Assembly: GCF_000720635.1 (NCBI RefSeq)
Contig: NZ_JOCF01000034.1
Location: forward strand, 10,294 to 74,293
Source of the DNA: Streptomyces sp. NRRL WC-3742
GTDB taxonomy: Bacteria; Actinomycetota; Actinomycetes; Streptomycetales; Streptomycetaceae
Direction: 5' to 3'
Length of the DNA stretch: 64,000 bases
Below the pieces are notes generated by a model. The model ran no database searches and had not been told where the DNA came from. It saw only the letters and a list, made by a program, of their open reading frames with translations. Positions 51,856 to 61,048 of the stretch are shown one piece after another. Position 1 is the first letter of the stretch. Every line of letters starts with the position of its first letter. Both the position numbers and the translations under genes were made by a program.

Positions 51856-53877
51856 GTGTCCGAGCAGATCGTGCGTTCCGAGAAGGCCGAGAATCCCGAG
51901 AAGGCCGAGAACCCCGACAAAGCCGAGAATCCCGAGCACCCCGCGCAGCCCGAGGACGAGAAGGAGCACGAGAGGGAGCACGAGAAGGAGCACGAGGAGG
52001 AGCTGCGCCTGCGCTACCCCGGCGACCGCAGGGCCGCCGCGGCCGCCTCCATGTCCGCGAGCGCGATGATGCGCCGCCTGCCGCACCTGGTCCGCCGCGC
52101 GCTGGGCCTGGCCTGGGCGGCGGACCGAACCTCCACCGCGCTGCTGCTGGTCTGCCAGGCGCTCGCCGGAGTCTTCGGCGCGCTGGCGCTGTACGCCACC
52201 ACCGGCACGCTGAACGCCCTGCTGGTCGCCGGGCCCGTCACCGACCACCTGCGCACCGCCGCGCCCTCGCTGGCGCTGCTCACCGCATCCGCCGCGCTGC
52301 GCGCCGTCCTCGGCATCGCCGTGGTCGGCCTCTCCGGCCGGGTCTCGCCCAGGATCACCCGGGAGGCGGAGCTGGCCCTGATCGCCGCCGGGTGCGCCGC
52401 CGAGCTGGAAGCCTACGACGAGCCCGCCTACAACGAGCAGTGGGAGGCGGCGGACCGGGGCTCCTCCACCACCCCCGACCTGCTCTCCACCGCCCAGGAC
52501 GTGATCGCCTCCACCGTCTCGCTGGCCGCCGCCGCGGGCGTCCTGGCCACCCTGCACCCCTGGCTGGTGCCGCTGCTGCTGCTCGGCTCGGTGCCCACCG
52601 GCGTGGGGGCCGTGCGCACCGCCCGCATCCACTACCTGGCGGCGGTCACCACCAACGAGGAGCGCGGCGCGCTGCGCGTCTACCGCTGGTTCCTGATCGA
52701 CAAGACCCGGGCCGACCAGGTGCGTTCGGACCAGGTGCCGCCCTTCCTGATGGCCAAGTACCGCCGCGCCGAGGCCAAGATCGTCGCCGCCTCCGACCGC
52801 GCCACCCGGGAGGCCACCAGGGTCTCGCTGCTGGCCGCGCTGGGCACCGGCGCCGGCAGCGCGCTGATCTGGGGCGCGCTGCTCTACCTGGTCGCCAGCG
52901 GACGGATCGACCTGGCCGCCGCCGGAACCGCCACCTTCGGCCTGCGTACGGCCGCCACCGGGCTGCACGGCCTGGTCGGCAACGGCGCCCGGCTCTACCG
53001 GATGGGCCTCTACCTGGACGACTACTTCACCTTCCTCGACGAGGCCGGCGGCCACCGCATCCGGCGCGGTTCCGTGGTGCCCGCCGCCCCGCAGTGCGTC
53101 GAGGTCCGCGACCTGGTCCACGCCTACCCGGGCGAGCAGCAGGAACCGGCCCTCGCCGGGGTGAGCATGAGCCTGCGGGCCGGGGAGATCGTCGCCGTGA
53201 TCGGGCAGAACGGCAGCGGCAAGTCCACCCTGCTGAAGCTGCTCTCCGGCCTCTACCTGCCGCAGTCCGGCCGGATCACCTGGGACGGCGTGCCGGTGGA
53301 GGAACTGGACGCGGACGGCATGTGGTCCCGGGTCGCCCGGGTGCCGCAGGAGTTCGCCCGCTGGCCGCTGGGCGCCGCCGAGAACGTCCACCTGGGCCAC
53401 CTCACCGACCAGGTGATGGCCGACGTCGAACGGGCCGCTGCCCGTACGGGCTTCGACGAGATCGTCGCCCGGCTGCGCTCGGGCTGGCGCACCCTGCTCG
53501 CCCAGGGCTGGTGGGGCGGCGCGGAGTTGAGCGGCGGCGGCTGGCAGCGCGCGGCCGTGGCCCGGGCGCTGTACCGGACGGTTCGCAGCCCGGGCCTGCT
53601 GATCCTCGACGAGCCGACCTCCGACCTCGACCCGCGCGCCGAGCACCGCATCCTGCACGCGCTGCGCTCCCTCGCCCCGGGCCGGATCACGCTGCTGGTC
53701 ACCCACAACATCGCCAACGCGGCGGTGGCGGACCGGGTGATCGTGATGGACCGGGGCCGGATCGTCCAGACCGGCACCTGGGCCGAGCTGGCCGCCCGCC
53801 CGGACGGGCTGTTCCGTGAACTCCTGGACCTCCAGCGGGACCGGGGCCTGCCCGCCCAGCGCGGGACGGCGCACTGA
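51856..53877 (+). CDS. ABC exporter (fused membrane and ATPase), lanthipeptide-associated
   Basis: 673 residues, GTG with AGGGAG upstream. After an unusual hydrophilic N-terminus (three EKAENP-type repeats then a run rich in Glu, Lys and His) come about five or six membrane segments and an ATPase with Walker A 'GQNGSGKST', signature 'LSGGGWQR' and Walker B 'LLILDEPTSDLD'. There is no N-terminal C39 peptidase, consistent with the absence of a Gly-Gly site in the leaders; another protease must cleave them. Probably exports the modified peptides. Confidence 0.88.
   Translation: MSEQIVRSEKAENPEKAENPDKAENPEHPAQPEDEKEHEREHEKEHEEELRLRYPGDRRAAAAASMSASAMMRRLPHLVRRALGLAWAADRTSTALLLVCQALAGVFGALALYATTGTLNALLVAGPVTDHLRTAAPSLALLTASAALRAVLGIAVVGLSGRVSPRITREAELALIAAGCAAELEAYDEPAYNEQWEAADRGSSTTPDLLSTAQDVIASTVSLAAAAGVLATLHPWLVPLLLLGSVPTGVGAVRTARIHYLAAVTTNEERGALRVYRWFLIDKTRADQVRSDQVPPFLMAKYRRAEAKIVAASDRATREATRVSLLAALGTGAGSALIWGALLYLVASGRIDLAAAGTATFGLRTAATGLHGLVGNGARLYRMGLYLDDYFTFLDEAGGHRIRRGSVVPAAPQCVEVRDLVHAYPGEQQEPALAGVSMSLRAGEIVAVIGQNGSGKSTLLKLLSGLYLPQSGRITWDGVPVEELDADGMWSRVARVPQEFARWPLGAAENVHLGHLTDQVMADVERAAARTGFDEIVARLRSGWRTLLAQGWWGGAELSGGGWQRAAVARALYRTVRSPGLLILDEPTSDLDPRAEHRILHALRSLAPGRITLLVTHNIANAAVADRVIVMDRGRIVQTGTWAELAARPDGLFRELLDLQRDRGLPAQRGTAH
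51880..51933 (+). repeat. 18-bp tandem repeat at the exporter N-terminus (three copies)
   Basis: In-frame units encode EKAENP, EKAENP and DKAENP. Confidence 0.85.
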
Positions 53878-53882
53878 CGGGT

Positions 53883-53914
53883 GCGCCCCGGACGGTCGTG
53901 GCCGTCCGGGGCGC
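53883..53914. terminator. Terminator of the lanthipeptide operon
   Basis: Perfect 13-bp stem (GCGCCCCGGACGG) with a 6-nt loop, 6 bases after the exporter stop; a converging gene follows. Confidence 0.85.
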
Positions 53915-53960
53915 TGCGCTCAGCCTTGCTGCCTGTGCTCAGTCCTTGGCCGGCCCGTGC

Positions 53961-54695
53961 TCAGCTGCTGGTCAGGGCGGTGCGCAGGAGCGGCAGCAGC
54001 CGCTCCCAGTGCCGCCGCAGCCCGGCGGCGTCGAAGGCGTAGGTGTCGGCCATGGTGAAGCCGTGCTGGGTGTCGGGGTAGATCTCGGAGGTGTGGTCGA
54101 CGCCCGCGGCCTTGAGGGCCAGGTCGAGCTCCTCGAGGGCCTCGGGCGTCACATCGCCCGCGGCGTGCCCGAAGTGCGCCTTCGCGGTGAGCCGCTCGAA
54201 GGTCTCCGGCCCGTCCGCCGCGACGGGGGCGTGGAACGCGGCGACGGCCGCCACCCGCTCGGGGTGTGCGGCGGCTGCGCGCACCGCCAGGAGGCCCCCG
54301 AAGCAGTAGCCGGTCACCCCGACGGGGCCGGGCTCGACCTCGGGCCGCGCGGCCAGGAACCCGAGGAACGCCTCGGCGTCGGTGAGGGACTGCTCACGGG
54401 TGTGCGCCATGATCAGCGGCATCACCCGGGCGACGACGGTCTCCCGCTCCTCCCCGCCGATGTAGGAGGGGATCTCGACCACCGGCGTGGCGCCGTCGCG
54501 GTGGAGGTAGTTGGGCACGAGCACGTAGTACCCGTGCGAGGCCAACTCCTGGGCCATCTCGTGGATCACGGGCCGGATCCCGAACGCGTCGGGGTACATC
54601 AGCACCCCGGGGTGGCGCCCGCCCCCGTCCGGGAAGGCGGCGAACGCGTCGGCCGGGCCGTCGGGGGTGGGGATCTGCAGCGTGGTGGTGGGCAT
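53961..54695 (-). CDS. Dienelactone hydrolase family protein
   Basis: 244 residues from the ATG preceded by AGGAGA. Catalytic Cys in 'GVTGYCFGGLLAVRAAAAHP', Asp near 'AAGDVTPE', and His in 'QHGFTMADT', the Cys-Asp-His triad of the family. 'GVLMYPDAFGIRPVIHEMAQ' is the usual N-terminal signature. Soluble hydrolase of unknown ester or lactone. Confidence 0.9.
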   Translation of the reverse strand: MPTTTLQIPTPDGPADAFAAFPDGGGRHPGVLMYPDAFGIRPVIHEMAQELASHGYYVLVPNYLHRDGATPVVEIPSYIGGEERETVVARVMPLIMAHTREQSLTDAEAFLGFLAARPEVEPGPVGVTGYCFGGLLAVRAAAAHPERVAAVAAFHAPVAADGPETFERLTAKAHFGHAAGDVTPEALEELDLALKAAGVDHTSEIYPDTQHGFTMADTYAFDAAGLRRHWERLLPLLRTALTSS

Positions 54696-54871
54696 GGTGG
54701 TCTCCTGTCGTGGTTGACGTGTCTGTCGGAGCGGTGTCAACACGACAGAGGCGGGGCCCGCGCGGCGATCAGGGAAGTGCCGGGTCGCCAGTTCGTGAGT
54801 GGCGCAAGGCCGTCCCGGTCGTCATGATCGCCAACCTAGCCGACCGGGCGGCGCCGGTGCCAACGGATTTA

Positions 54872-54920
54872 TCAGCCGACGGATCTGTCAGCCCGACGGA
54901 ATCATCGGCCGACGGAATTC
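54872..54920. repeat. 16-17-bp tandem repeat (three copies)
   Basis: TCAGCCGACGGATCTG, TCAGCCCGACGGAATCA and TCGGCCGACGGAATTC occur head to tail upstream of the DUF5990-like gene, within a 255-bp gap between divergent genes that shows no other clear signal. Confidence 0.75.
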
Positions 54921-54950
54921 TCGGCCGGCGGCGGACGGCGGCAGGCGACA

Positions 54951-55508
54951 ATGGCGGTCATGGAGCTGAGGATCGAGGCCACGGATCTGCCCGGGCGCGC
55001 CTGCGTCGGCGGGCCGGGGTTCCCGGGGTACGAGGATGTCCACGTCGCCGTCCAACGTCGGGGCCGCCCGGCCGAGTTGCTGGACCCGCAGCCCGGGGAC
55101 GCGGCCTCGGCGCGCTGGTCGCTGGAGTGCGAGGTGAAGCGGCTGCCGGACGGCCGTCCGGACGTCACCGGGCGGTACGTGCAGGGTGTGCCCGGCGGGC
55201 GGTTCGTCTATCTGAGCTGGGTGGCGGCCGAGGGCGAGGGACGGTCGATGTTCCGGCGGGCGAAGCTGATGCTGGAGGCCGTGGACCGGGAGACCGTCGA
55301 GGCGGCGGCCGTGAGCGGCCTGCTGGTGGCCCGGCTCGGGCTGACGGACGCCAAGGGGCACCCGCTCTGCGCGGCCGTGCGCCCGCCGCTGGTCGTCTGG
55401 CGAGCGGGGGAGGCAGCGGAGGAAGGGGAGGGAGCGGAGAAGGGGAGGGCCCCGCGTAGGAAGTACGCGGGGCCCCAGGAGAGTCGGGAGAGTGGGGATC
55501 AGTTGTAG
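54951..55508 (+). CDS. DUF5990-like protein
   Basis: 185 residues; an alternative ATG lies three codons on. Single beta-rich domain ('MELRIEATDLPGRACVGG', 'VQGVPGGRFVYLSWVAAEGE', 'MFRRAKLMLEAV') that I place with DUF5990-type actinobacterial proteins. The last 40 residues are charged and low in complexity, and part of them is encoded by a perfect terminator hairpin, so the tail is probably unstructured. Its end overlaps the converging collagenase gene by 10 bases. Confidence 0.7.
   Translation: MAVMELRIEATDLPGRACVGGPGFPGYEDVHVAVQRRGRPAELLDPQPGDAASARWSLECEVKRLPDGRPDVTGRYVQGVPGGRFVYLSWVAAEGEGRSMFRRAKLMLEAVDRETVEAAAVSGLLVARLGLTDAKGHPLCAAVRPPLVVWRAGEAAEEGEGAEKGRAPRRKYAGPQESRESGDQL
55447..55475. 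terminator. Terminator embedded in the 3' coding end
   Basis: Perfect 12-bp stem (GGGCCCCGCGTA) with a 5-nt loop lies inside the last codons of the DUF5990-like gene and just beyond the stop of the converging collagenase gene; it can serve both. Confidence 0.75.
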
Positions 55509-57766
55509 GTCGTGGTGACGGTGACCCCGTTGAAGCCCTGCTGCCCGTACAGGCTGAAGTACACGTAGCCCGCGGGCGGGTTGGTGATGGTGAGCGTCTC
55601 GGCGTTGCCCGCCGTGGCGGACTTCGTCTGGTAGGACGAAGTGGTGGCCCAGGTGGGGCCGTTGTAGTACAGGTCGGCGTCGCCGGTGCCGCCGGTGGTG
55701 GTGATGGTCAGCTGCTTCACGCCGGCGGGCAGGTTCAGGAAGCTGTAGCTGTAGTTGCCGGTGGTGGCGGCGACGTTGTCGCGGCGGCAGTTCTTGTCGT
55801 AGCTGCGGGTGTCGGCGGCGCTGCACAGCGGGGCCTGGTCCACCGGCAGGGAGCCGCAGTTGTCGGCGGCGCAGGACTTGAGCCAGGTGGCGAAGTCGGC
55901 GTCGTAGGAGGTGCCGATGGTGGTCTTGAGCAGGGTACGGGCACCGGCCCAGTCGCCGACGCGGTACTTGGCGAACAGCGCGGTCATGTCCTGCGGGTGC
56001 GACTGCAGCATGTAACGCACCGCCAGGTAGCCCCAGTTGTAGGTGCGGACCTGGTTGGAGTTGGCGTAGGTGGTGTCGAAGAGGTCGCTCAGCTTGTAGG
56101 TGTTCAGGCCGGCCTGGGCGATGGCGGCGTCGTAGTGCACGCCCCGGTAGCTGTAGTTGACGTACTCGGCGATGCCCTCCACCCACCAGATGGTCGGGGT
56201 GCTGGTGCCGGCCTCGAAGTCGCCGTACATGTCGTAGCGGCCGTCGAGGTAGTGGGTGTACTCGTGGTTGAGGTTCCAGATCTGGAACGTCGGGCGCAGC
56301 CAGGACGCCTGGTGGGCGATGAACCGGGCCTGGTTGCCGGCCTGGTCGGGGCGGCCCTCCTCGTACTCGCCGCCGTTGTCGACGTCGATGCCGTACATCT
56401 CCCAGGCGTAGAGGCTGTAGTTGTAGTAGTCGTCGAAGACGACGACCTCGAGGCTGGTGTTGCGGTCGTTGGCGACCGGGCCGTTGTCCTTGACGAGCTT
56501 GTGGAAGAACGCGTCCTGGTTGACCAGGCTGGTGCAGGTGTCCGCGAACTGCTGGTCCGTCATGCTCTGCGAGCGGATGCTCAGGTTGGCGTTGCAGACG
56601 TGGTTGCTGGTGAGCACGAGCGGCACCAGCTTGGCCGGCAGGTCACAGGTGCCGTAGTAGGAGCAGTTGCCGGCGTCCTTCTTCTCCGTGAACCAGAGCA
56701 GGTTCATGGTGAGCGGACCGGTCTTGCCGACCAGCGGGTAGCGGTTGATCAGGTCCTTGACGACCGGGCGGCCCTGGGCGCGCAGCGCGGGGTCGGCGAC
56801 GTAGTTGCCGAGGTCCATGCCGATCTTGGTGACGATGTCGCCGCCGTCGATCACCGCGCTGTTGCGGGTGACGAAGGAGGAGATCGAGGTCGCGAAGGAC
56901 GGGTCCGCCGCCAGCGCGGCGGTGAACTCGGGGAGTTCGAAGCCGCGGGAGATGACGGTCTCGGTGTTGGAGACGGCGGCGGTCATCGAGCCGGGCCAGG
57001 AGGTGGTCCAGTCGCCGAGCAGCCGCTTGACGACGCCGGTGTAGCGGGCGTTCTCCCGGGCGCTGTCGATCAGGGTGACGGTCTCGGCGAGGGTGGCGCC
57101 GTTGGCGTCGGTGACGTCCTTGCTGTGCGGGGCGGCGAAGAAGCCGTCCAGGGCGCCGCGGATGGCGTTCTGGAGGCTGGTGCCGTACGTGCCGACGGCG
57201 TCGGCGTTGTTCCACTGGACGTAGTAGCCGGCGCGCAGGAAGTACACCAACTGGCCTGCGGAGGTGGAGTTGTCGCCCGGGTAGGTGGCGGCGGTGTCGC
57301 GCAGCGCGTTGGCGACCGTCACCATCTGGGCCTCGTTGAACGCGGCCTTGGCGTCGTTGCCGGTGAGCTGGAACAGCGTGTTGACGCAGTCCAGGCTTGA
57401 GGACTTGACCTGCTGGACGAGCGCGGCGCCGGTCTTGCCGGTGAAGCCGGACGCGTCGCAGGCTGCGGCGGTGGCCAACTGCCGCGTGGCGGCGTGCTTT
57501 CCGGCGGCGCTGCCCGCGGCCGGGGCGTTGTGCTTCGCCTGCGCGTCGGAGGCGAGCGGGCGGGCGTCGCGCGGGGTGTCGGGGGACTTGGGGACGGGGA
57601 TGGAGCGGGGCGTGGCCGTGGGGGTCTTGGCCGCGGCGGGGGTCGAGGAGGAGGCGGTGGGGGTCGCGTGGGCCTGGGGTGCGAACAGGCCGAGCGCGAG
57701 GAAGAAGGCGGCGCCGAGCGCAGGGACTCTGCGCGCGTTCGCCTTCGCTATGCGGAAGGGACGCAT
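55499..57766 (-). CDS. Secreted microbial collagenase (peptidase M9) with PPC domain
   Basis: 755 residues from the ATG giving a good signal peptide ('VPALGAAFFLALGLFAPQAHA'). An Ala/Thr/Pro-rich propeptide precedes the M9N activator region ('FTGKTGAALVQQVKSSSLDC'). The catalytic zinc motif is 'LNHEYTHYLDGRY' (His501, Glu502, His505) with the downstream Glu in 'WWVEGIAEYVNY'. The C-terminal 90 residues are a bacterial pre-peptidase domain ('AETLTITNPPAGYVYFSLYG'). Degrades collagen or related protein outside the cell. Confidence 0.93.
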   Translation of the reverse strand: MRPFRIAKANARRVPALGAAFFLALGLFAPQAHATPTASSSTPAAAKTPTATPRSIPVPKSPDTPRDARPLASDAQAKHNAPAAGSAAGKHAATRQLATAAACDASGFTGKTGAALVQQVKSSSLDCVNTLFQLTGNDAKAAFNEAQMVTVANALRDTAATYPGDNSTSAGQLVYFLRAGYYVQWNNADAVGTYGTSLQNAIRGALDGFFAAPHSKDVTDANGATLAETVTLIDSARENARYTGVVKRLLGDWTTSWPGSMTAAVSNTETVISRGFELPEFTAALAADPSFATSISSFVTRNSAVIDGGDIVTKIGMDLGNYVADPALRAQGRPVVKDLINRYPLVGKTGPLTMNLLWFTEKKDAGNCSYYGTCDLPAKLVPLVLTSNHVCNANLSIRSQSMTDQQFADTCTSLVNQDAFFHKLVKDNGPVANDRNTSLEVVVFDDYYNYSLYAWEMYGIDVDNGGEYEEGRPDQAGNQARFIAHQASWLRPTFQIWNLNHEYTHYLDGRYDMYGDFEAGTSTPTIWWVEGIAEYVNYSYRGVHYDAAIAQAGLNTYKLSDLFDTTYANSNQVRTYNWGYLAVRYMLQSHPQDMTALFAKYRVGDWAGARTLLKTTIGTSYDADFATWLKSCAADNCGSLPVDQAPLCSAADTRSYDKNCRRDNVAATTGNYSYSFLNLPAGVKQLTITTTGGTGDADLYYNGPTWATTSSYQTKSATAGNAETLTITNPPAGYVYFSLYGQQGFNGVTVTTTYN

Positions 57767-57946
57767 GGGTGGGGGTTCCTCCGGAGGCCGTCGTGGCCGT
57801 GGGGTTGGGGGCACGGCCGTTAAATGTGTGACATGTAAAATGGCACATGGCGCACGGCTTCGGGAAGGCCCTGGACGGCATCGGTTTGTCATCGACTGTC
57901 AGATCCGCCGTGTCGGGCGGAATATGCAGGAGCCCGCTATTCGTTC

Positions 57947-57963
57947 TTGCAACTCATACGCAA
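57947..57963. promoter_or_regulatory. Nur-type box upstream of sodF
   Basis: TTGCAACTCATACGCAA fits the Streptomyces Nur consensus tTGCaa-N5-ttGCAA with changes only in the right half. It lies 58 bases before the SOD start, where Nur, with nickel, represses sodF in S. coelicolor. Confidence 0.7.
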
Positions 57964-58021
57964 TAGTGTGAGACCTGGCACGATCACGACCGTTCAACCA
58001 GCCGAAAGGGGCCGTGTCCTG

Positions 58022-58624
58022 ATGGGCACCTACACGCTTCCCGACCTCCCGTACGACTACTCCGCGCTGGAGCGGGCGATGTCGGCCGAGATCCTGGAGC
58101 TGCACCACTCCAAGCACCACGCCGCGTACGTCAAGGGCGCGAACGACACCCTGGAGCAGCTGGCCGAGGCCCGCGACAAGGAGCAGTTCGGCGGCCTGGT
58201 CGGCCTGCAGAAGACCTTCGCCTTCCACCTGTCCGGCCACGTGCTGCACTCGCTGTTCTGGCAGAACCTCTCCCCGGAGGGCGGCGAGCGCCCCGAGGGC
58301 GAGCTGGCCGACGCCATCACCGAGCACTTCGGCAGCTTCGAGGCGTTCAAGAAGCAGCTCTCAACCGCCACCACCGGCGTCCAGGGCTCCGGCTGGGGCA
58401 TCCTCTCCTGGGAGCCGCTCGGGCAGCGCCTGATCGTCGAGCAGGTGTACGACCACCACGGCAACGTCGGCCAGGGCAGCACCCCGCTGCTGGCCTTCGA
58501 CGCCTGGGAGCACGCGTACTACCTGCAGTACCGCAACGTCCGCCCGGACTACGTCACCCGCCTGTGGGACGTCGTCAACTGGCAGGACGTCTCCGAGCGC
58601 TTCGCGGCGGTCAAGTCCGCCTGA
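58022..58624 (+). CDS. sodF: Iron(-zinc) superoxide dismutase
   Basis: 200 residues; the ATG was chosen from '[17 protein letters not shown]', the standard start, with AAAGG upstream. Metal ligands are in '[12 protein letters not shown]' (His), '[13 protein letters not shown]' (His), and '[15 protein letters not shown]' (Asp, His). Overall the sequence resembles Streptomyces SodF more than Mn enzymes. The Nur-type box upstream suggests repression when nickel is available for the Ni enzyme (SodN). Confidence 0.93.
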   Translation: MGTYTLPDLPYDYSALERAMSAEILELHHSKHHAAYVKGANDTLEQLAEARDKEQFGGLVGLQKTFAFHLSGHVLHSLFWQNLSPEGGERPEGELADAITEHFGSFEAFKKQLSTATTGVQGSGWGILSWEPLGQRLIVEQVYDHHGNVGQGSTPLLAFDAWEHAYYLQYRNVRPDYVTRLWDVVNWQDVSERFAAVKSA

Positions 58625-58640
58625 GGTCTCGCCCTGTCGG

Positions 58641-58670
58641 TGCCCCGGACCGGTCGGGCGGTCCGGGGCA
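58641..58670. terminator. Terminator after sodF
   Basis: Perfect 12-bp stem (TGCCCCGGACCG) with a 6-nt loop, 16 bases after the stop. Confidence 0.85.
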
Positions 58671-58859
58671 CTTCCGCGCGTGGTGCGGGCGGGGGCCGCG
58701 CATTGACCCGTATGGTTGACGTTGCACACGGCCGCCTCACCGCCGCGAAGGCTGGACGCCACCTGGAGTTCGCCGGAAGGTCGTGCACGGTCCCTACGCT
58801 CGGGCCACCGCCGGTGACCGGCCGTCGTCGGCCGTCGCCGACCGTGTCCGGCAGCCGGG

Positions 58860-58903
58860 CCACTGCGCTGCCGACCCGCTGCCACTGCGCTGCCGACCCG
58901 CTG
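58860..58903 (+). repeat. Exact 22-bp tandem duplication
   Basis: Two identical 22-bp copies beginning CCACTGCGCTGCCGACC follow one another in the leader of the glycosyltransferase gene, just before its ribosome site. The rest of this 294-bp gap after the terminator shows no gene. Confidence 0.9.
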
Positions 58904-58918
58904 AGCGAAAGGTCCTTG

Positions 58919-59947
58919 ATGGCCCCGCGTCTGTCCGTCGTCGTCCCGATCTACAACGTCGAGCGCTACCTGCGGGAATGCCTCGAATCGATCGCGGCGC
59001 AGACCTTCGGCGACTTCGAGTGCGTCATGGTCGACGACGGCTCCACCGACGACGGCCCGCGCATCGCCCGGGAGTTCGCCGCCGAGGACCGGCGCTTCCG
59101 GCTCGTCCGCCAGGACAACCAGGGCCTCGGCGCCGCCCGCAACACCGGCTGGCGCCACCTCGCCCCCGGCACCGACTACCTCACCTTCGTCGACAGCGAC
59201 GACGTCGTGCCCGCGCACGCCTACCGTCTGATGATCAGCACCCTCGACGAGACCGGCTCCGCCTTCGCCACCGGCAACGCCATGCGCCTGCGCACCACGG
59301 GCCTCAGCCCCTCCCACGGCCACCGCCGCCCCTTCCGCGAGACCCGGCTGCGCACCCACATCAGCGAACTGCCCGCCCTGGTCACCGACCGCACCGCCTG
59401 GAACAAGGTCTACCGGCGCTCCTTCTTCGACGCCGCCGGCATCCTCTACCCCGAGGGCATCCTGTACGAGGACGCCCCGGTCAGCGTGCCCCACCACTTC
59501 CTCGCCGACCACGTCGACGTGATCTCCGAGCCGATCTACCACTGGCGCGTCCGCGAGGACGGGGACCTGTCCATCACCCAGAAGAAGACCGACCCGCGCG
59601 GAGTCGTCGACCGCGTCCGCTCGATGGAACTCGTCCGCGAGTGGCTCCTCGCCCAGCCCGAACCGAAGTTCACCGACTACCTGCGGGCCTACGACCACAA
59701 CTGCCTGGTCGAGGAGATCCCCATGTTCTTCTGGTCCGTCCCCGACGGCGACCGCGCCTACCGCGCGGCCTACCAGCGCAACGTCAGCCGCCTCGTCGAG
59801 GCCATCGGCCCCGAGCGCGTCGCCGAACTGAACGCCCAGCTGCGCCTCAAGTACCGCCTCACCCTCGCCGATTCGATGGGCGGCTTCGTCGCCGTCCAAC
59901 GCGCCCACCGGCTCGCCCGGCGCGCCCGCAAGGCCGTCCGCCGCTGA
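58919..59947 (+). CDS. Glycosyltransferase, family 2
   Basis: 342 residues; GAAAGG precedes the ATG. GT-A fold with 'LSVVVPIYNVERYLRECLES', 'CVMVDDGSTDDG', 'QDNQGLGAARNTGW', the metal-binding 'FVDSDD', and a probable catalytic 'YEDAPVSVPHHFL' (ED). No membrane segment. Resembles transferases that build teichoic acid or cell-surface polymers. Stands alone, with a tandem duplication in its leader. Confidence 0.9.
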   Translation: MAPRLSVVVPIYNVERYLRECLESIAAQTFGDFECVMVDDGSTDDGPRIAREFAAEDRRFRLVRQDNQGLGAARNTGWRHLAPGTDYLTFVDSDDVVPAHAYRLMISTLDETGSAFATGNAMRLRTTGLSPSHGHRRPFRETRLRTHISELPALVTDRTAWNKVYRRSFFDAAGILYPEGILYEDAPVSVPHHFLADHVDVISEPIYHWRVREDGDLSITQKKTDPRGVVDRVRSMELVREWLLAQPEPKFTDYLRAYDHNCLVEEIPMFFWSVPDGDRAYRAAYQRNVSRLVEAIGPERVAELNAQLRLKYRLTLADSMGGFVAVQRAHRLARRARKAVRR

Positions 59948-59999
59948 CCCGGTCGGGGCGGCTCGCCTCGGTGGGGCGCCTCGCGCAGGCTCGCCTCGA

Positions 60000-60944
60000 T
60001 CAGGGCGCGCCGGTGGAGGTGAACCGGGCCCGGTACTCGCTCGGGGTGGTGCCCAGGTGGCGGGCGAAGGCGCGGCGGAGGGTCTCGTCGCTGCCGAGGC
60101 CGCTGAGGCGGGCGGCGGAGGTGACGCCGTGCCCGTCCAGGAGGAGCTGCTGCGCGCGGTCGAGGCGGACGCGCTCCACCCAGCGGGCCGGGGTGGTGCC
60201 CAGCTCCGCCTGGAAGAGCCGGCCCAGGTGCCGGGTGCTGACGGCGGCCGCGGCCGCCATCGCGGGAAGGCCGTGGTCGGCGGCCGGGTCGGCGAGGACG
60301 GCGTCGGTGAGGGTGCGCAGCAGGTCGCCGCGGGCGGGCGGGGTGGCGAGCGCGGTGGAGAACTGGGACTGCCCGCCCGGGCGTTGGACGAAGACGACCA
60401 GTTCGCGGGCCGCGTCGCGCGCCGCCTCGGCGCCGAGGTCGTGCTCGACGAGCGCGAGGGCGAGGTCGATGCCCGCGCTGATGCCGGCGCTGGTGTGGAA
60501 GCGGCCGTCGGCGAGGTGCAGGGCGTCCGGTTCGACGCGCACGCGGGGGTGGCGCAGCGCGAGGGTGCGGGCGTGGCGCCAGTGGGTGGTGGCGCGGCGC
60601 CCGTCGAGGAGGCCGAGCGCGGCGAGGACGAAGGCGCCGCTGCACACGGAGGCGACGCGGCGGGCGTTCTCGGTGAGCCCTGCCGCGGCGGTGAGGAGTT
60701 CCCCGCCCGGGCCTTCTGAGGCGAGGTGGTCGGCGCCCGCGATCACCAGGGTGTCGAAGCGGCCGGCGCCCTCCGGTGCGGTGGTGGCGCCGAGGACGAC
60801 ACCGTTGGAGGCGGTGACGGGCCCGCCGCCGGGGGAGACGAGCACCGTCTCGTACGCCTGCGCCACGTGCAGGACCTCCAGCGGGCCGCTGACGTCGAGC
60901 AGCGTGACGCCGTCGAAGACTAGGAAGGCGACGCGGCGCTTCAT
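60000..60944 (-). CDS. GlxA-type transcriptional regulator (DJ-1/PfpI domain plus AraC HTH)
   Basis: 314 residues; CAGGA precedes the chosen ATG. N-terminal DJ-1/PfpI-like domain ('VAFLVFDGVTLLDVSGPLEV', 'SVCSGAFVLAALGLLDG' with the nucleophile-elbow Cys, 'TTHWRHA') and C-terminal AraC helix-turn-helix pair ('STRHLGRLFQAELGTTPARW', 'LSGLGSDETLRRAFARHLG'). Divergent from an HD-domain gene that it probably regulates. Confidence 0.9.
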   Translation of the reverse strand: MKRRVAFLVFDGVTLLDVSGPLEVLHVAQAYETVLVSPGGGPVTASNGVVLGATTAPEGAGRFDTLVIAGADHLASEGPGGELLTAAAGLTENARRVASVCSGAFVLAALGLLDGRRATTHWRHARTLALRHPRVRVEPDALHLADGRFHTSAGISAGIDLALALVEHDLGAEAARDAARELVVFVQRPGGQSQFSTALATPPARGDLLRTLTDAVLADPAADHGLPAMAAAAAVSTRHLGRLFQAELGTTPARWVERVRLDRAQQLLLDGHGVTSAARLSGLGSDETLRRAFARHLGTTPSEYRARFTSTGAP

Positions 60945-61048
60945 GTCCTGATCCGTGGGGTGTGTGTCTGTACGGACATGGCCCGAGCCTACGCCGCCGC
61001 GCGAGGGTGGAGGCACCGAGAGAGCCTTCCGGAAAGGACCCCACCGCC

